Source: Macrobrachium rosenbergii (lineage: Eukaryota; Arthropoda; Malacostraca; Decapoda; Palaemonidae). Taken from it: a DNA stretch of 64,000 bases. The notes under the pieces are model-generated. The model did no database searches. It had not been told where the DNA came from and worked only from the letters and a program-made list of their open reading frames with translations. The stretch is from positions 44,775,625 to 44,839,624 of the forward strand of contig NC_089783.1 in NCBI RefSeq assembly GCF_040412425.1, in the 5' to 3' direction. Below, piece after piece: positions 25,601 through 35,859 of the stretch; the stretch's first letter is position 1; each line of letters begins with the position of its first letter. The translations under genes and the position numbers were made by a program.

Positions 25601-28600
25601 TAGGTTTAACAGTCCCTTCATGCGCTCATACCTTGGCTTCCTGCCAATCTTATGCTCACGTACTCTGTGATTCCGTTATTCTCTTAGCTTACCATTACCC
25701 AAAATCTCTACTCCTATATACTTCTAGAATCTAGGACTTCATATATCACATTGATATTGCTGACCCTTTTCAGATTTTTTATTGTGTTATATTCTATACT
25801 TTAATGGGTTCTGTAAAAGGGGATGATTATCAAATATGAAACATGTGACAATGTTGCACTCACAGAATGAAAGGAGCCATTACTTCACTAGTCATATATT
25901 CTAATTAAATGTACCAGGAAAAAGCTAGCAACACTGCAAATCTAATATTGTGACTGTTCATATATCTAACATAAATTATCGCGGATCTGATTTAAAAATT
26001 AACTGGATTCATAACTGGTGCTAGTTCCTAAATGAAGGTTGTATTATTTAACTCTAATAGAGTACCAAAAAGTTCCTGCTACAAATAATTTCCTCCTTTG
26101 ATGATGGCAGTAATTACAAGAACAGTGCAAGTGGATAAAGAAAAAGTTTGAATTGTTGCCCATACTTTGTGATGACTTATTTATGGGAAAGATTTCAAAT
26201 ACAGTAATATGCCTTATTTTTCCAATTCTAGATTAATGGCCATTGTTAGATTTAAGAAAACTACATATTTTTGGAGGGGTGAAATTTACAAGTTACAGCC
26301 TTTTCTTTTCTTGCCGTTACCTGCCATATGAGCCAACAGAGGCCCAGGAGGACTCTAACTTAACTATTAATACTAGAAACACCTGCTTTTAGGTTGAGTA
26401 ACTCCTTTAAGTAACGACTGTGTTTATTTTCATATAGTAAAAGAAAATAAGTGTAATCTGTAGGTATCACAGCCCTTTTTAATGATGTTCCTGTGAGTTC
26501 TGTCAGTTACCTGCCTCAGATCATTAATTCAATAAGTATTTCATCTTGAGGGACCCTTGTCACATTTACCTCCACTCTGAAGTTTTCGTCATCATTTCCT
26601 TATGTGTTGTAGATAAGAAATAATGACATTACCTTTCCTTAGAATGAGTCACTGCCCATTAACAAGTCGCTTGAAGCTTAAATTAGGTGAGACATTTGGT
26701 ATGATCTTCTACTGCTCATTGAAGCAAGTGTGTCACTAGCCAGTGTGCAGTGCCTGTGAATAACTGTAGATACAGTTTCACTTGTTAAAGCTTTTTTGAT
26801 TTCTAGGTGAGCAACAGGATTTTGAGCCATTTGGCTTTGTGGTATTTTTCATCTTACCTATCTGTCTTTTAGAATAAAACCTCAAGATTTATTTTTGAGA
26901 GACTTACGAAAATACCAATTGAGTATCCTGAATATTCTTTTCTTCAACAGCAACTGACTGTAGGCGTTCAACAGTTATAGTTAGTAAACATAATTACCTC
27001 TCTGGTAAATACTATCCAGTCCACGACGGGAAGGTATTGTCTGAAGAAATTGACCTCACAAAACTAAAAACGGATGATCCTACAACAATGTTCATCAATA
27101 TGACGCAAACGAGGAAATCAGTATTGCATTCACCAGTAATGACACTGTCAGAGCTTTCCACGTGTCTGCAAAATCGTAATGCCAATTCCGAAGTGAATGA
27201 TGATGTTTTCAACAGAACAAAATCAGTCGTTTATGTCAGAGAAGACAGTTTTTTCAATTTGACGCAAACACCAGAGGGAGACTTTTGGTGGATAAGTAAG
27301 TATAATATTGTAGTATTATGTGTTGCAGTTTAATTTGCTTATTCTATTTAATGTCGGTGTAAGAACCTCAGTGTGCGCACACATTTTATACATGCATACA
27401 TATGTATAATACATGTATGTGTGTTTATGTGTAAAACATTATACTTTGACTACTCTAAAATATTCTGATTGTTCCTGCACGACATACAAACCATCGGTCC
27501 TTTACATTAGGAATCACTTACGGCGAAGCTGGAAACGGCCATTGAACTCTTGGAAAAGGTGGTTAGGCAGTAACTACCGCCCGGCAGGCGGGAAAACCCC
27601 CCCCCCTCCCCGATGTGAACATTTCAGTTTGCTTTCGGCCGTCATGTGTTTTCTTTCGGAGGTCTTTGCCTGACTTTCGTGAAGCTCTTTTTCCCTGGTG
27701 GGATCTTTTTTTTATCTTTTTGTGTATATATTGTGTGTGTTTGATATTTGTTAATATACAAACCCACGATTTTTTATAGCCTTGCATAGGCTGTCATCCC
27801 CCAGCGTGTGTGTCTTGGGGTCTGCAGCCAGGGACGTAATAAGTTCGCTTCCCTTTTATTGGACCTCACGCCCTCTGATTGTATAAGGGCGTAACTGTAA
27901 TACTGTATCCCTATTCTGACTTGTGCTTAGTGTTGGTGTTTGCTGCCTTGCTGTGGACGAGCTTGCCGGGAGGAAACTTCGGAGGAAGGTTGCTGGGCGT
28001 TGTGGGAAATTTTCGCCTCCGACGGTGCCCTTGGTAGCCGCCCCTTCGTCCTCGTTTCTCTCTCCTGGTAAGCTTTCCTTCTTGCTGTCTCTCCTACGGG
28101 AGAGATCTCTTCGCTCGCTCATCGGGCGAAGATCGCGGGGAACAGTGGATTGGCGACCTCTTCTCAGCGGCCTCTTCTCGCTTCGTAGGGCAGTTCCCCT
28201 CGGAGCGAGAGGAGTCTCCCTCTACTAATCATCTTTGCTTTTTTCTTCAGGGTGACAGTGAAAATCGTAGGTACAGCAGTAGATGGCTGGAGATCTCACT
28301 GTTGGATATCTTAGCCTTGAGAATTTTCCCTGTGACACTCATACAGTGGTTACTTCGGGAGCGACCACAGTACCTTGGTGATGATGGCGTAGGGCCGTGT
28401 CGGTGTCTACGATTTCTGTGTATCTGTGGTGCCATCTACTCCTGCTATATCTTCGGCCTTGATTGCTCCTGTTGGCCAGGCGACAGATCACTGGGCAGCT
28501 CCTGCTGTGCCTCCTGCTCCAGCTGCCTGGTTGCCCCTGTCACCACTGCTGACATTCCTGAAACTCCTGCTGGCTGGGCTGCTCCTGCCTCAGCTGCCCT

Positions 28601-31600
28601 GGTTGCTCCTGCTGTTTCTCCTGGTGTTCCTGTCGCCTGGGCCACTCCCGTTACGCTTCCTGATTTAGCTGTCCTGGCAGTTCCTTTGTTCCCTGACCAC
28701 CATCTTGTAGAAGATGTCGGAGAAGAGATTGAGGAAGAATTCCTGTGAGACATAGTCGTCTTCAATTTGATCTTCGGCTTCGTCTTATGCTGCCTTCTCC
28801 CTTTCTTCTTCTGAGGCTTGTTCTGAAACAGCAGCCAAAGACAAGGAAGCTGCCTCTTCCTCCCCTAAGAAGTCCTGCCATGGGGCTTCCAAGGGGTTGC
28901 CTCCCTTCACTGGGAGGCAGTGGGATCTCTTGTCGACTCTTCCCGGCCTTTGGGCTCAGGAACCGAATTGCTTACCCCAGGGTCTTGTGTTTCAGGTGTT
29001 GTAGGCACGCAGACTTTGGTTGTGCTCCCAAAGAGTTCTGCTTCTAGACTGGTGCTGTGTCGGGTGCTCGACTTTGTCGAGTCACACCGAGTGCTCAAGA
29101 ATCTTCGGAGTCTCGTGCATCCCAAACCGATGCTGGAGAGACCTTTCACCATCTCGGTTCAGGCACAAGCAAGAGAAAGAACCAAGACATGCAAGTGTCT
29201 CGGTTCTTCCTGCCAGTACTGAGTTTTGAGTGCTCAGTCAGGTTCCCAGCCAGGTGTCTCAATCCCGAGGGTTTGAACACCTAGAGAGGCAAGGTGGAGG
29301 TTCCCTTCAGAGGTTCTGCGGGACTTTTGAGGGACTACCACTCTATGGAGATGCAGTGTGTTTTCTTGTTTGGCTCTTCCTGGCCTTTGGGGCCAGGAAC
29401 CAATTTGCATTCCCCATTGGGGTCTCGTGTCTTGGGCCTCAAGTGCGCAACCTTTCAAGGCCACGCTCTCGATTCCAGTTCTTAGAAGTCTGTGTCTAAG
29501 ACTGATTCATTGCCTGTTCCTCCTCAGTTTTCTTTGGAAGCTGAGAGGAGCTTACTCCTGATGATTGTTCTTGCGAGATTTGGGAGTCTCACCAAGCACT
29601 CGGACTCCTTGGAATCTCGAGCTGAGTGCTCAGATTCCTTGGGGTCACGAGCGCTCGACTAGCAAGTCGTCGAGTGTCCAGGATTAGAAGGTATAGAAAC
29701 ATTCAGATGTTTCAACACTGCCTGCCTGCTTTGTTTCGAGTGCTCGATCAGTTCCGAAACTCGTGTCTTGGATCCTTGGGTTCGAGCACTCGGGTTAGCA
29801 GACAAGAATCCCCTTTAAACCTTCTTCTCGAGGGGCTTTGGCCTTGGAGGAGATTAAAGCATATCTTGAGGACAGCGCTAGTTCACGACCGAGCTTTCCC
29901 GGCTCAGCCCTGCTTGTTCAGCCAGCCACCGATTGCTTTTTGTGATCGACTTGGCCCGTTCACCCTGCCCCTGATGGCATTTCGAGACTGGCTCGGCTTG
30001 CTCACCTGGCCTGTGATCGCGGTTAAGTGATCAGCTCGACTTGTGTGGTTCGGCTTGCAAACCCAGCCCCCAATCACATCTACTTGATCAGCTCAGCTCA
30101 CTCGGTTCGGGGAACCGAATGCTGTTGAGGTTCTCCTTCCTTAGGAGACTCAGCTCAAGTGAACTTTTGCTCTTTTCAGGTTAGTGCTTTGCCTTGGCAT
30201 TAGCGCTCTCCTTCCTCTGTGCTGCCATTATCACCTCTGGTTGATGATCCCCCTGCGGTCGGCCTTTCCTGCTGGTTCTTCTAGCAAGACAGGTAAGAGT
30301 GTTTTTTCTCCTCTCCTCTTCTCTCAAACCCTTTCGGTTACTGCCGGGGGATGCAAGTTGGATAGAAAGGACCCTGACAAGTTTTGTTTTTTATGGAAGT
30401 TCTGCTACAAGGATCTACGTTTCGGGCTCGGTTCTCGGATTGGCTCGCTGTACATCCAAGTAGTCGAGGATGGTTTTCTGGGTTCTGGCGGGGTTATCCC
30501 TCCAAGGAGAAGAGATTGGGAGTGTTGCGCCCCAGGAGGACTCGAGGGTCTTCTTCTTCAGGTTGCAGACACCCTCAATTTTCTTTTCGCAAAGATCTTC
30601 ACACTGATTCGTCAGCACAGTGATCTCAAGGAGAAGACACGGCATCCCCTGTGAATACTCTTCACTGCTCCTTGCAGGGTTTAGCTGGGGCTGCCACAGT
30701 CCTTGCTTGCTATATGGGCTTTCTCGACCAGATGAATGCCTTTTCCCCGGACAAGGAGTTCAGTTAGGTTGAGCCACCCAATCAAGCTCCTTCCCCTTCC
30801 TCTTCCTCTACAGAAGCGATTCTTCTTGCCTTGGAGGGGTCTTACCTCCACTTTATCCTCGTGGAGACTGTCTTCCAATGCAGGGCACTCTGCTTCGGGC
30901 TCTCGACTGCTCCCCAGGTGTTCACGAGGGTGTTCTCTCTCGTGTCAGCTTGGGCCCATTCGCACGGGATACGTCTGCTGAGGATCGGGCTTTGCCGCGA
31001 GGTTGGGATTGTAGTAAACCTCGAGAAATCAGATCTCAGCCCCAAGCAGAGGATAAAGTACCTGGGCATGCTGATAGATATGATAGCAGCGAAAGTGTTT
31101 CCCCTCAGACTCTCGTATCAGCAAGTTCAGGAATGCAGCGCAACTGTTCCTGTCTCGACAGGAACAGCCAGCTCAGCCATGGCAAGTTGTCATCCGTCAC
31201 ATGTCGTCGCTGAAGAAGCTGGTCCCTCATGGGCGTCTTCGCCTGCGGTCTCTACAATGGAGACTAAAGGAATATTGGTCCCAGTCCTGAGACCCCCAGT
31301 CCTTTCTCATCCCTGTTTCTGAGGAGGTGAGAGAGGACCTTCACTGGTGGATGGACGACAGAAACCTCTCGATAGGAGTATCCCTACTTACTCCCCCTCC
31401 AGACATGCTGCTGTTCTCGGATGCATCGACTGAGGGATGGGCCACACACCTGGAGGAGTTGCTGACTCCGGGAGTGGGCACCGAGACGACAAGCACCTTC
31501 ACATCAACATCCTGGAACTCAAGGCAGCCTTCCTGACTCTCCAAGAGTTCTGGGATCGAGTGATGGGACACTCCGTGGTACTGATGAACGACAATACCAT

Positions 31601-34250
31601 GGTAGTGGCATATGTCAACAAACAGGGGGGTCTGGTATCCCTCACGCTCCACCAGTTGATGATGCAGGTGCACGAGTGGGCCCTGGCTCACTCTGTAGAG
31701 CTGTCAGCCAGGTACATTCCAGGCAAGAGGAATGTCTTGGCAGACAAGCTCAGCCACCAGAATCAGGTGATTGGAACAGAATGGTCCCTTTACCTGGAAG
31801 TCACGGAAAGGCTGTTCGACCTATGGGGCTGTCCAGTCATCAATCTGTTTACCACCCGGCACAACAGAAAACTCCAGGTCTTCTGTTCAGTCGTGCCGGA
31901 CCTACGGGCTGCTGTGGAGGACACGAAATGTTCCAGCACCTGTGGGACAACCTCGACATATACACCTTTCCTCCTTTCTGTCTGATTTGCAGAGTGATCA
32001 ACCAGGCGATGATCACTCCGAATCTCAGAATGATTCTGGTGGCACCCAAATGGCCACAGGCCGTTTGGTATCTCAACCTGCTAGCCCTCCTTCCTGAGGC
32101 GCAGAGAGAGATTTCCCCCCCCAGCCCAACCTGCTGTGTCAACCCTACGTAGAGTGGTATCACCAGGCAGTGCAGTCCCTGCGTCTTCACGGCTGGAGGT
32201 TATCCACCATCTCCTGCAAGCGAGAGGCTTTTTGTGTTGTGCAGCAACGGAGATGGCCGGTTACCTCAGATGACCCTCTGCAGTGGTATACCAGGGAAAG
32301 TGGTCCATCTTCTATGATTGGTGTTGTGGACATGGTATCTCTCCGGTCAGAGCGACTGTTCAGCAGGTCGTGGACTTCCTCGTTTTCCTTCGCCGAGAGA
32401 AGCTTCTCTCCGTTTCAGCTGTAAAAGGCTATCGGGCCACACTTGGCCTATAGTCTTGTAGCTGAAAGGAGTAGATCTTCTTTCAAGATTTCCCTACTGA
32501 TGAGAAGCTTTGAAAGGTCTTGCTTCTTGCCCACCCAGGGATCTCAGGCCTTCTGCATGGGATGTGACTCTCGTTCTAAGGAGCCTGACTCGTGCACCAT
32601 ACGAGCCTTTATGAGAGTTGTCAGACAGGGATCTGACCCTCAAGACTATCTTCTTGCTGGCCCTGATGTCAGCGAAGAGAGTTGGCGAACTTCACGGACT
32701 TTCCTTTGATGTTAAATGCTCGAGGGGATGGAGATCAGTTACGCTTGATTTCATCCCAGATTTCGTGGCAAAGACTCAGAATACTTCAGTCCCTGACGCT
32801 CGGTTTGAGTCTTTCATGATCCCCTCCCTAGAGGACTTTGTTGGTAATGAACCAGGCGAGATGCTACTGTGCCCTGTTAGAGTGCTGCGGCACCATCTGA
32901 AGAGGACACGCTGTCTCCGGCCTGAGTGTCGACAACTCTTCGTTTGTACTGACGCGACCGAGAAAGAAGTGTCCAAGAACAAAATCTCTTTCTGGCTTCG
33001 TGAGACGATAAGGAGAGTTTATTCTGCTACTGGAGAAGATGACACTGGTACGCTTTGTCTGAGAGCTGACGAAGTCCACATCATTGGTCCGTCCCTTGCA
33101 TTCCAGAAGAACCTGTCGGTTCCACAGGTTTTGAAGGCAGGAGTGTGGTCCCAACAGACCACCTTTACTTTCTTCTACCTTCAGTATGTTGCACACAAGT
33201 CCTTGGACACTTTCCCCTTGGGTCCTGTGGTGGCTGCTCAACAAGTTGTGTAGCTTACCCAGCTCCTCTAACAGGACAGGTTGCGTCTCGCCTAAGATGT
33301 ACGGTTGTGATTGGGAGAATGAATGTGGTGTGACTGGCCTCTCTTCCTTCTCCCCATCTCGGCTCTCTTCTCACAGGCAGGGAGTGGACGTGCTGTTACA
33401 TGCTGGTTCTGGCAGTCGATGCAGGTAAGCACTCAACTGGAGCTTCCGTTCTGTTTCCGTTCAGGATTATAGATGCAACCCCACTCCTTCCCCTTGCAAG
33501 GGGGGTGGGGGGGTGGGGGAAGGAGAACATGACAATAAGACAAACACAATGCTTGTAATTGCCTTAATGTCACTGACTCCGAGTTCTTCCTAGCCTACTT
33601 TGCATGAACTGATGCTTCCTCTTTGATGCAAAGGGATCCAGAACTCTGACAATTGATCTTGCGTTTCTTACAACCCGATCATTTTGTCAGAGGCAGTTTT
33701 CCCCTCCTCGCTCAATCGACCAGGAAGGGAAGACAAGGTGTGGTGAACTCCAGTCAGTTCATAGAGACTCAGTCAGTTCATAGAGACTCACTCAGATTCC
33801 TCCCTCCAACTAGTGAGTCTTCCTAATGTAAAGGACCAATGGTTTGTATATCGTGTCGGAACAAATCACAATTTTTTAAAGTAAATTGTATTTTTCCTAA
33901 CTATACAAACCTGAGGTCCTTTGCATTACATTTAATGCCCACCTCATGCCACCCCCCAATCTGAAACCTGGGCCGAAAAACAATTGGAATGTTTGCATCT
34001 GGGCAGGTGGTACTCCCGCCTCCGGACGGTAGTTAACTGCTTAACCACCTTGTTCGAAAGTTCAACAGCCGTTTCCAGCTCTGCTGAAAGTACAGTAATT
34101 CCTAATGTAAAGGACCTCAGGTTTGTATAGTTAGGAAAAATACAATTTACTTTAAAAAATTGTGATTTTTATATTTCTTTTCCAGTTTATGTTGTTGAAA
34201 AACAATTACTGGATGAATACCACAAGAGCAAATGCATAACGTGTACACAG
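21582..34250 (+). CDS. Spliced gene for a secreted protein of unknown family
   Basis: Five exons fit together in phase: 21,582-21,676 (ATG at 21,619), 23,570-23,781, 24,802-24,856, 26,951-27,295 and 34,186-34,250. They give about 245 residues without a stop. Every intron starts GT and ends AG, with intron phases 1, 0, 1, 1, 0. The protein starts with a hydrophobic signal peptide (MKLVTLHIYFLLMSSTMVTG). It then has a Cys-rich start (VCLAVCGC), several N-x-S/T sites (NST, NMT, NRT, NLT), further cysteines and a C-terminal C-x-x-C. No transmembrane segment is seen so far. I do not recognise the family. An immune or cuticle role would be a guess. The C-terminus is open: the exon at 39,550 would end it at about 283 residues. 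The gene converges with ACTR10. Confidence 0.6.
22618..22677. repeat. (AT)n microsatellite in intron 1
   Basis: About 30 units ending exactly where the 30-bp minisatellite begins. Confidence 0.95.
22680..23175 (+). repeat. 30-bp minisatellite in intron 1
   Basis: About 16 head-to-tail units around the consensus GTTATTCCAGTTGTGGTACT plus TTTCATGCAG, diverged by point changes and with an indel in the last units. Because 30 is divisible by three, frames stay open for 90-140 codons on both strands, for example a repeating NNLHEKYHNW decapeptide on the minus strand. This is a by-product of the period. Each unit carries a pyrimidine tract and CAG resembling a 3' splice site. It sits between the signal-peptide exon and exon 2. 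Confidence 0.9.
23570..23781 (+). CDS. Secreted-protein gene, exon 2
   Basis: Acceptor TATTTTCAG, donor ACA|GTAAGA. Enters in phase 1 and leaves in phase 0. Encodes 71 residues with six cysteines, starting DVCLAVCGC. They include the segment QVYIQYKPPATGWFKLVSG and an N-glycosylation site (NST). Codon use is uniform and there is no stop. Confidence 0.65.
23782..24801 (+). other. Intron 2 of the secreted-protein gene
   Basis: 1,020 bp. Short open frames on both strands, none recognised. No repeat element identified. Confidence 0.5.
24802..24856 (+). CDS. Secreted-protein gene, exon 3
   Basis: Small 55-nt exon with strong borders (TCTTCCCACAG | ... C|GTAAGT). It reads in phase 0 to give TTIQRFGRKANKLKIICP and leaves in phase 1. 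The basic GRKANKLK stretch ends at a cysteine that continues into exon 4. Confidence 0.6.
24905..25060 (+). repeat. tRNA-derived SINE head (family B)
   Basis: GGCGTTGTGGCTAGGTG resembles an RNA polymerase III A box, and GGGGATCGCTCCC lies about 40 bases later where a B box (GGTTCGANTCC) is expected, with three changes. The following CTGTAAATAGGTGACACCAT is a SINE body I recall from decapods. It lies in intron 3, 50 bp from exon 3. Confidence 0.5.
25200..25650 (-). pseudogene. LINE 3' end fragment in intron 3
   Basis: On the minus strand the sequence reads, with frame changes, MLNANMKKAEAIRMNDLCS, followed by a Cys-Gly and a glycine/arginine-rich stretch. This is the usual C-terminal end of an RTE-type endonuclease/reverse transcriptase, after the YGSE.W motif. 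No intact frame remains. It may belong to the same family as the fragment at the left end of the window. Confidence 0.5.
25750..26940 (+). other. Rest of intron 3
   Basis: AT-rich intronic sequence. Nothing recognised on either strand apart from the pyrimidine tract before the acceptor at 26,950. Confidence 0.5.
26951..27295 (+). CDS. Secreted-protein gene, exon 4 (largest)
   Basis: Acceptor TTCAACAG, donor ATAA|GTAAG, phase 1 at both ends. Encodes about 115 residues. Cysteines are near the start (PTDCRR) and the middle (STCLQN). It has four N-x-S/T sites and two similar segments, MFINMTQT and FFNLTQT, which may be a diverged internal repeat. It ends in the hydrophobic GDFWWI. Confidence 0.65.
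27466..27511 (+). repeat. Left inverted terminal repeat of the DIRS-like element
   Basis: Contains ATACAAACCATCGGTCCTTT. Its reverse complement, with a few changes, is at 33,822-33,868. The next 110 bases reappear inverted at about 33,985-34,103. Confidence 0.75.
28283..30650 (+). pseudogene. Decayed gag-like region of the DIRS element
   Basis: An ATG at 28,283 opens MAGDLTVGYLSLENF, which stops after 32 codons. The following 2.3 kb is Pro/Ala/Ser-rich and open only in short pieces that jump frame. Its position, between the left terminus and the reverse transcriptase, is that of DIRS gag. No zinc knuckle was identified. The many open frames on both strands over this GC-rich stretch are shadows. 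Confidence 0.45.
30800..31115 (+). pseudogene. DIRS reverse transcriptase remnant lacking its active site
   Basis: The frame keeps the fingers/palm segment CRALCFGLSTAPQVFTRVFS and, further on, GIVVNLEKSDLSPKQRIKYLGM. Both are diagnostic of DIRS/Ngaro-type reverse transcriptases. The catalytic Y-x-D-D segment expected between GIRLL and GIVVN is gone, replaced by about 10 residues. The upstream motif A aspartate (S-L-D-x-x-D) is also absent. The copy cannot reverse-transcribe. Confidence 0.7.
31340..31985 (+). pseudogene. DIRS RNase H remnant, frameshifted
   Basis: The first catalytic segment (MLLFSDASTEGW) lies in one frame. The others, NILELKAAF, LMNDNTMVVAYVNKQGG and KRNVLADKLSH, lie in another frame. 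The frameshift falls between about 31,437 and 31,500. All four acidic residues expected of the fold can be found, but not in one frame. Confidence 0.65.
32140..33253 (+). pseudogene. DIRS tyrosine recombinase, frameshifted and with altered active site
   Basis: The N-terminal core-binding part (YQGKWSIFYDWCCGHGISP, DFLVFLRREKLLSVSAVKGY) and the catalytic part (from 32,618, 211 codons) are in different frames. In the catalytic part the first arginine is present (SAKRVGELHG) and the probable nucleophile tyrosine is in FTFFYLQY. The H-x-x-R box is degenerate: the position reads ADEVHII instead of a His...Arg pair. The typical ending LGPVVAA is retained. The length fits the family. Confidence 0.7.
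33822..34168. repeat. Right ITR plus internal complementary region of the DIRS element
   Basis: 33,822-33,868 is the right inverted terminal repeat. 33,863-33,928 and 34,103-34,168 form inverted arms of about 66 bp with only one or two mismatches (TATACAAACCTGAGGTCCTT and its complement). The loop between them carries the inverse of the element's left subterminal sequence. DIRS1 elements need an internal complementary region to close their circular intermediate, which fits this placement. Alternatively this is a second, solo terminus inserted beside the element. Confidence 0.65.
34186..34250 (+). CDS. Secreted-protein gene, exon 5
   Basis: 65-nt exon bounded by TTTCTTTTCCAG and CAG|GTATGT. 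It joins exon 4 in phase 1 to give WWIIYVVEKQLLDEYHKSK and then CITCTQ, with a C-x-x-C, leaving in phase 0. The acceptor is only 17 bp from the retrotransposon end. Confidence 0.55.
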
Positions 34251-34418
34251 GTATGTTATAAGGCCAGGCATTTGCGTTTGATTTTGTCTTACGATTTGAT
34301 TGGAGTGGGCAATGTTTAGGGATATTTGAATGCGAGAGGGATTTTTTTTCAGGTCTTTTGTGAGCAATAGGATTGACCAGAGAGGTCTGAATAAGCAGTT
34401 AACACTCCAACAAGACCA

Positions 34419-34690
34419 TCCCCATAGGGGGTAAGGGGCATCAGTGCACCTCACAGGGTGCACTGTAGGCATTACTGTACTAAACATTTTTGCAGCGTCC
34501 CTTTGGCCCCTTAGCTGCACCCACTTTTTATCATTTACTTAATCTCCATTTCTGCTTCCTTTATTATCTCCTTTATTAATATCATGCTGTCCAGTCAGTG
34601 CAACTCCCTCTTTTGACTGTCTTCAGCATTGAATGGCCAAAAATGCCCCCATAGCTTGGCTTGACAATGTAGATTTCATTAAATCAAATC
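34419..34690 (+). repeat. SINE-like dispersed repeat, family A, copy 2
   Basis: Starts CCCATAGGGGGTAAGGGGCA and contains GTGCACTGTAGGCATTACTG and TTAGCTGCACCCAC. The 3' part is more diverged than copy 1. Confidence 0.6.
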
Positions 34691-34904
34691 ATACCAACAA
34701 CACTGTCAAACAGGTGTTTCATAGATTTTCTTGTTCAGAACTGGAAGTATGCATGTGAGTGGTGTCTTGAACAAAGCCTGAAGGACCTAAAATTTAATTT
34801 ATCAAGAAAGCTCTCTTAAGTACGGCTTGAAATGTCAGACTTGTGTGATGATGATGAATTCTGGATAGAGTTATTTAGGATATATAAATCTCAGGCACAG
34901 GAGG

Positions 34905-35136
34905 AGTGGTAGTCCCCAGGTTGTGGCAGCTCTGAGTTGCGGCGTTCTGTACTTATGGTGCTTTTTCAAATATATTCATAAAAAGTCTGTTCCGGGTTAC
35001 GGCTGATGTTCTGAAGTTATGACGCCGTAAGTAGGATTACAGCGCCATGGGCACTGATGCTCTGAGTTACAGTGTTTTCTGACTTAGGGCATGCCGCTGG
35101 AATGGAACCCCTGCTGTAACCCAGGAACTGCCTGTA
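34905..35136. mobile_element. TA-flanked MITE (copy 2)
   Basis: The left end is degenerate (GTAGTCCCCAGGTTG). The right end is TAACCCAGGAACTGCCTGTA, the complement of the family's TACAGGCAGT... end. Internal sequence differs from copies 1 and 3, so members share little beyond their ends. Confidence 0.5.
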
Positions 35137-35139
35137 CTG

Positions 35140-35850
35140 CTTATCAGCCATTAATTGAGAAGCTTAATGAAAATACAAGAGACATGCTTACCAGAAACAT
35201 AAATACTGTAATGTGCAAACTTCATTTTGAAAGGAAATGAGAAAAGTTGAGGCATCAAAAAAATCAGGCAGTGGAACTGAAGATCAGGTACGGTACTATG
35301 ACCTCTTGTTCCTATGTGAACATGAAACACTATGCTCTTCAGTACAGTATCCAATATTGCCAGGATAACTGAAAGACTATTTGATTTTAGTACTGTATTG
35401 TTAATTTTCACACAGTAAATAGTAATTATATATTGTGGTAAAAGAAAAATTTAGCATATAATGAAAGGAACAAACTGTAATCGTTATTGATAAATTTATT
35501 CAGAAACATGAAGGTGCACTATATATAAACAGTTCTTTTTAATAATAATACAGGGACAATCAGCCAACCCTCCCCCCCAAAAAAATAAAAATCCTATTAA
35601 CTTCAATCAGTTGTACATTCCTTCAATGCTGCAAAAGTTATGTGCAGTAGACACAAAGGTGAACATAAATCATCTTTAAACCTGAAAGAAGTTGCTGTAT
35701 TGTTAAAAATTAGTTTGGTGAAAATGACCTGTTTTCCAGATCTTTTACACTACATTTCCAGATTGAGAAGTAGGTCATGTGTTGGGTGTTTCATCAAGAT
35801 TTGCATAAAAATCATTGTATTCACCCCTATCCCTAATATGAAAGCTGTCA
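35140..35850. other. Intronic sequence, nothing recognised
   Basis: Lies downstream of exon 5. It may include the C-terminal tail of the Harbinger transposase remnant that follows on the minus strand, too diverged to delimit. Confidence 0.4.
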
Positions 35851-35859
35851 TAGTTTCTC

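Larger units (their letters stand above)
27466..34168 (+). mobile_element. DIRS-like tyrosine-recombinase retrotransposon in intron 4
   Basis: Gag-like region, reverse transcriptase and RNase H remnants, then a tyrosine recombinase, all on the plus strand, is the gene order of DIRS1-like elements, which are known to be widespread in Decapoda. Inverted terminal repeats of about 46 bp lie at 27,466-27,511 and 33,822-33,868. Beyond the right ITR a 240-bp stretch is complementary to the sequence just inside the left end, then closes with its own 66-bp inverted arms. No open frame is complete; all enzyme parts are damaged. Base composition is clearly more GC-rich than the flanking intron, which marks it as an insertion. 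Confidence 0.8.

Noticed and set aside
28245..29560. Many overlapping 60-150-codon ORFs on both strands
   Set aside because: Shadows of the GC-rich DIRS gag-like region; only the plus-strand start at 28,283 has supporting context.
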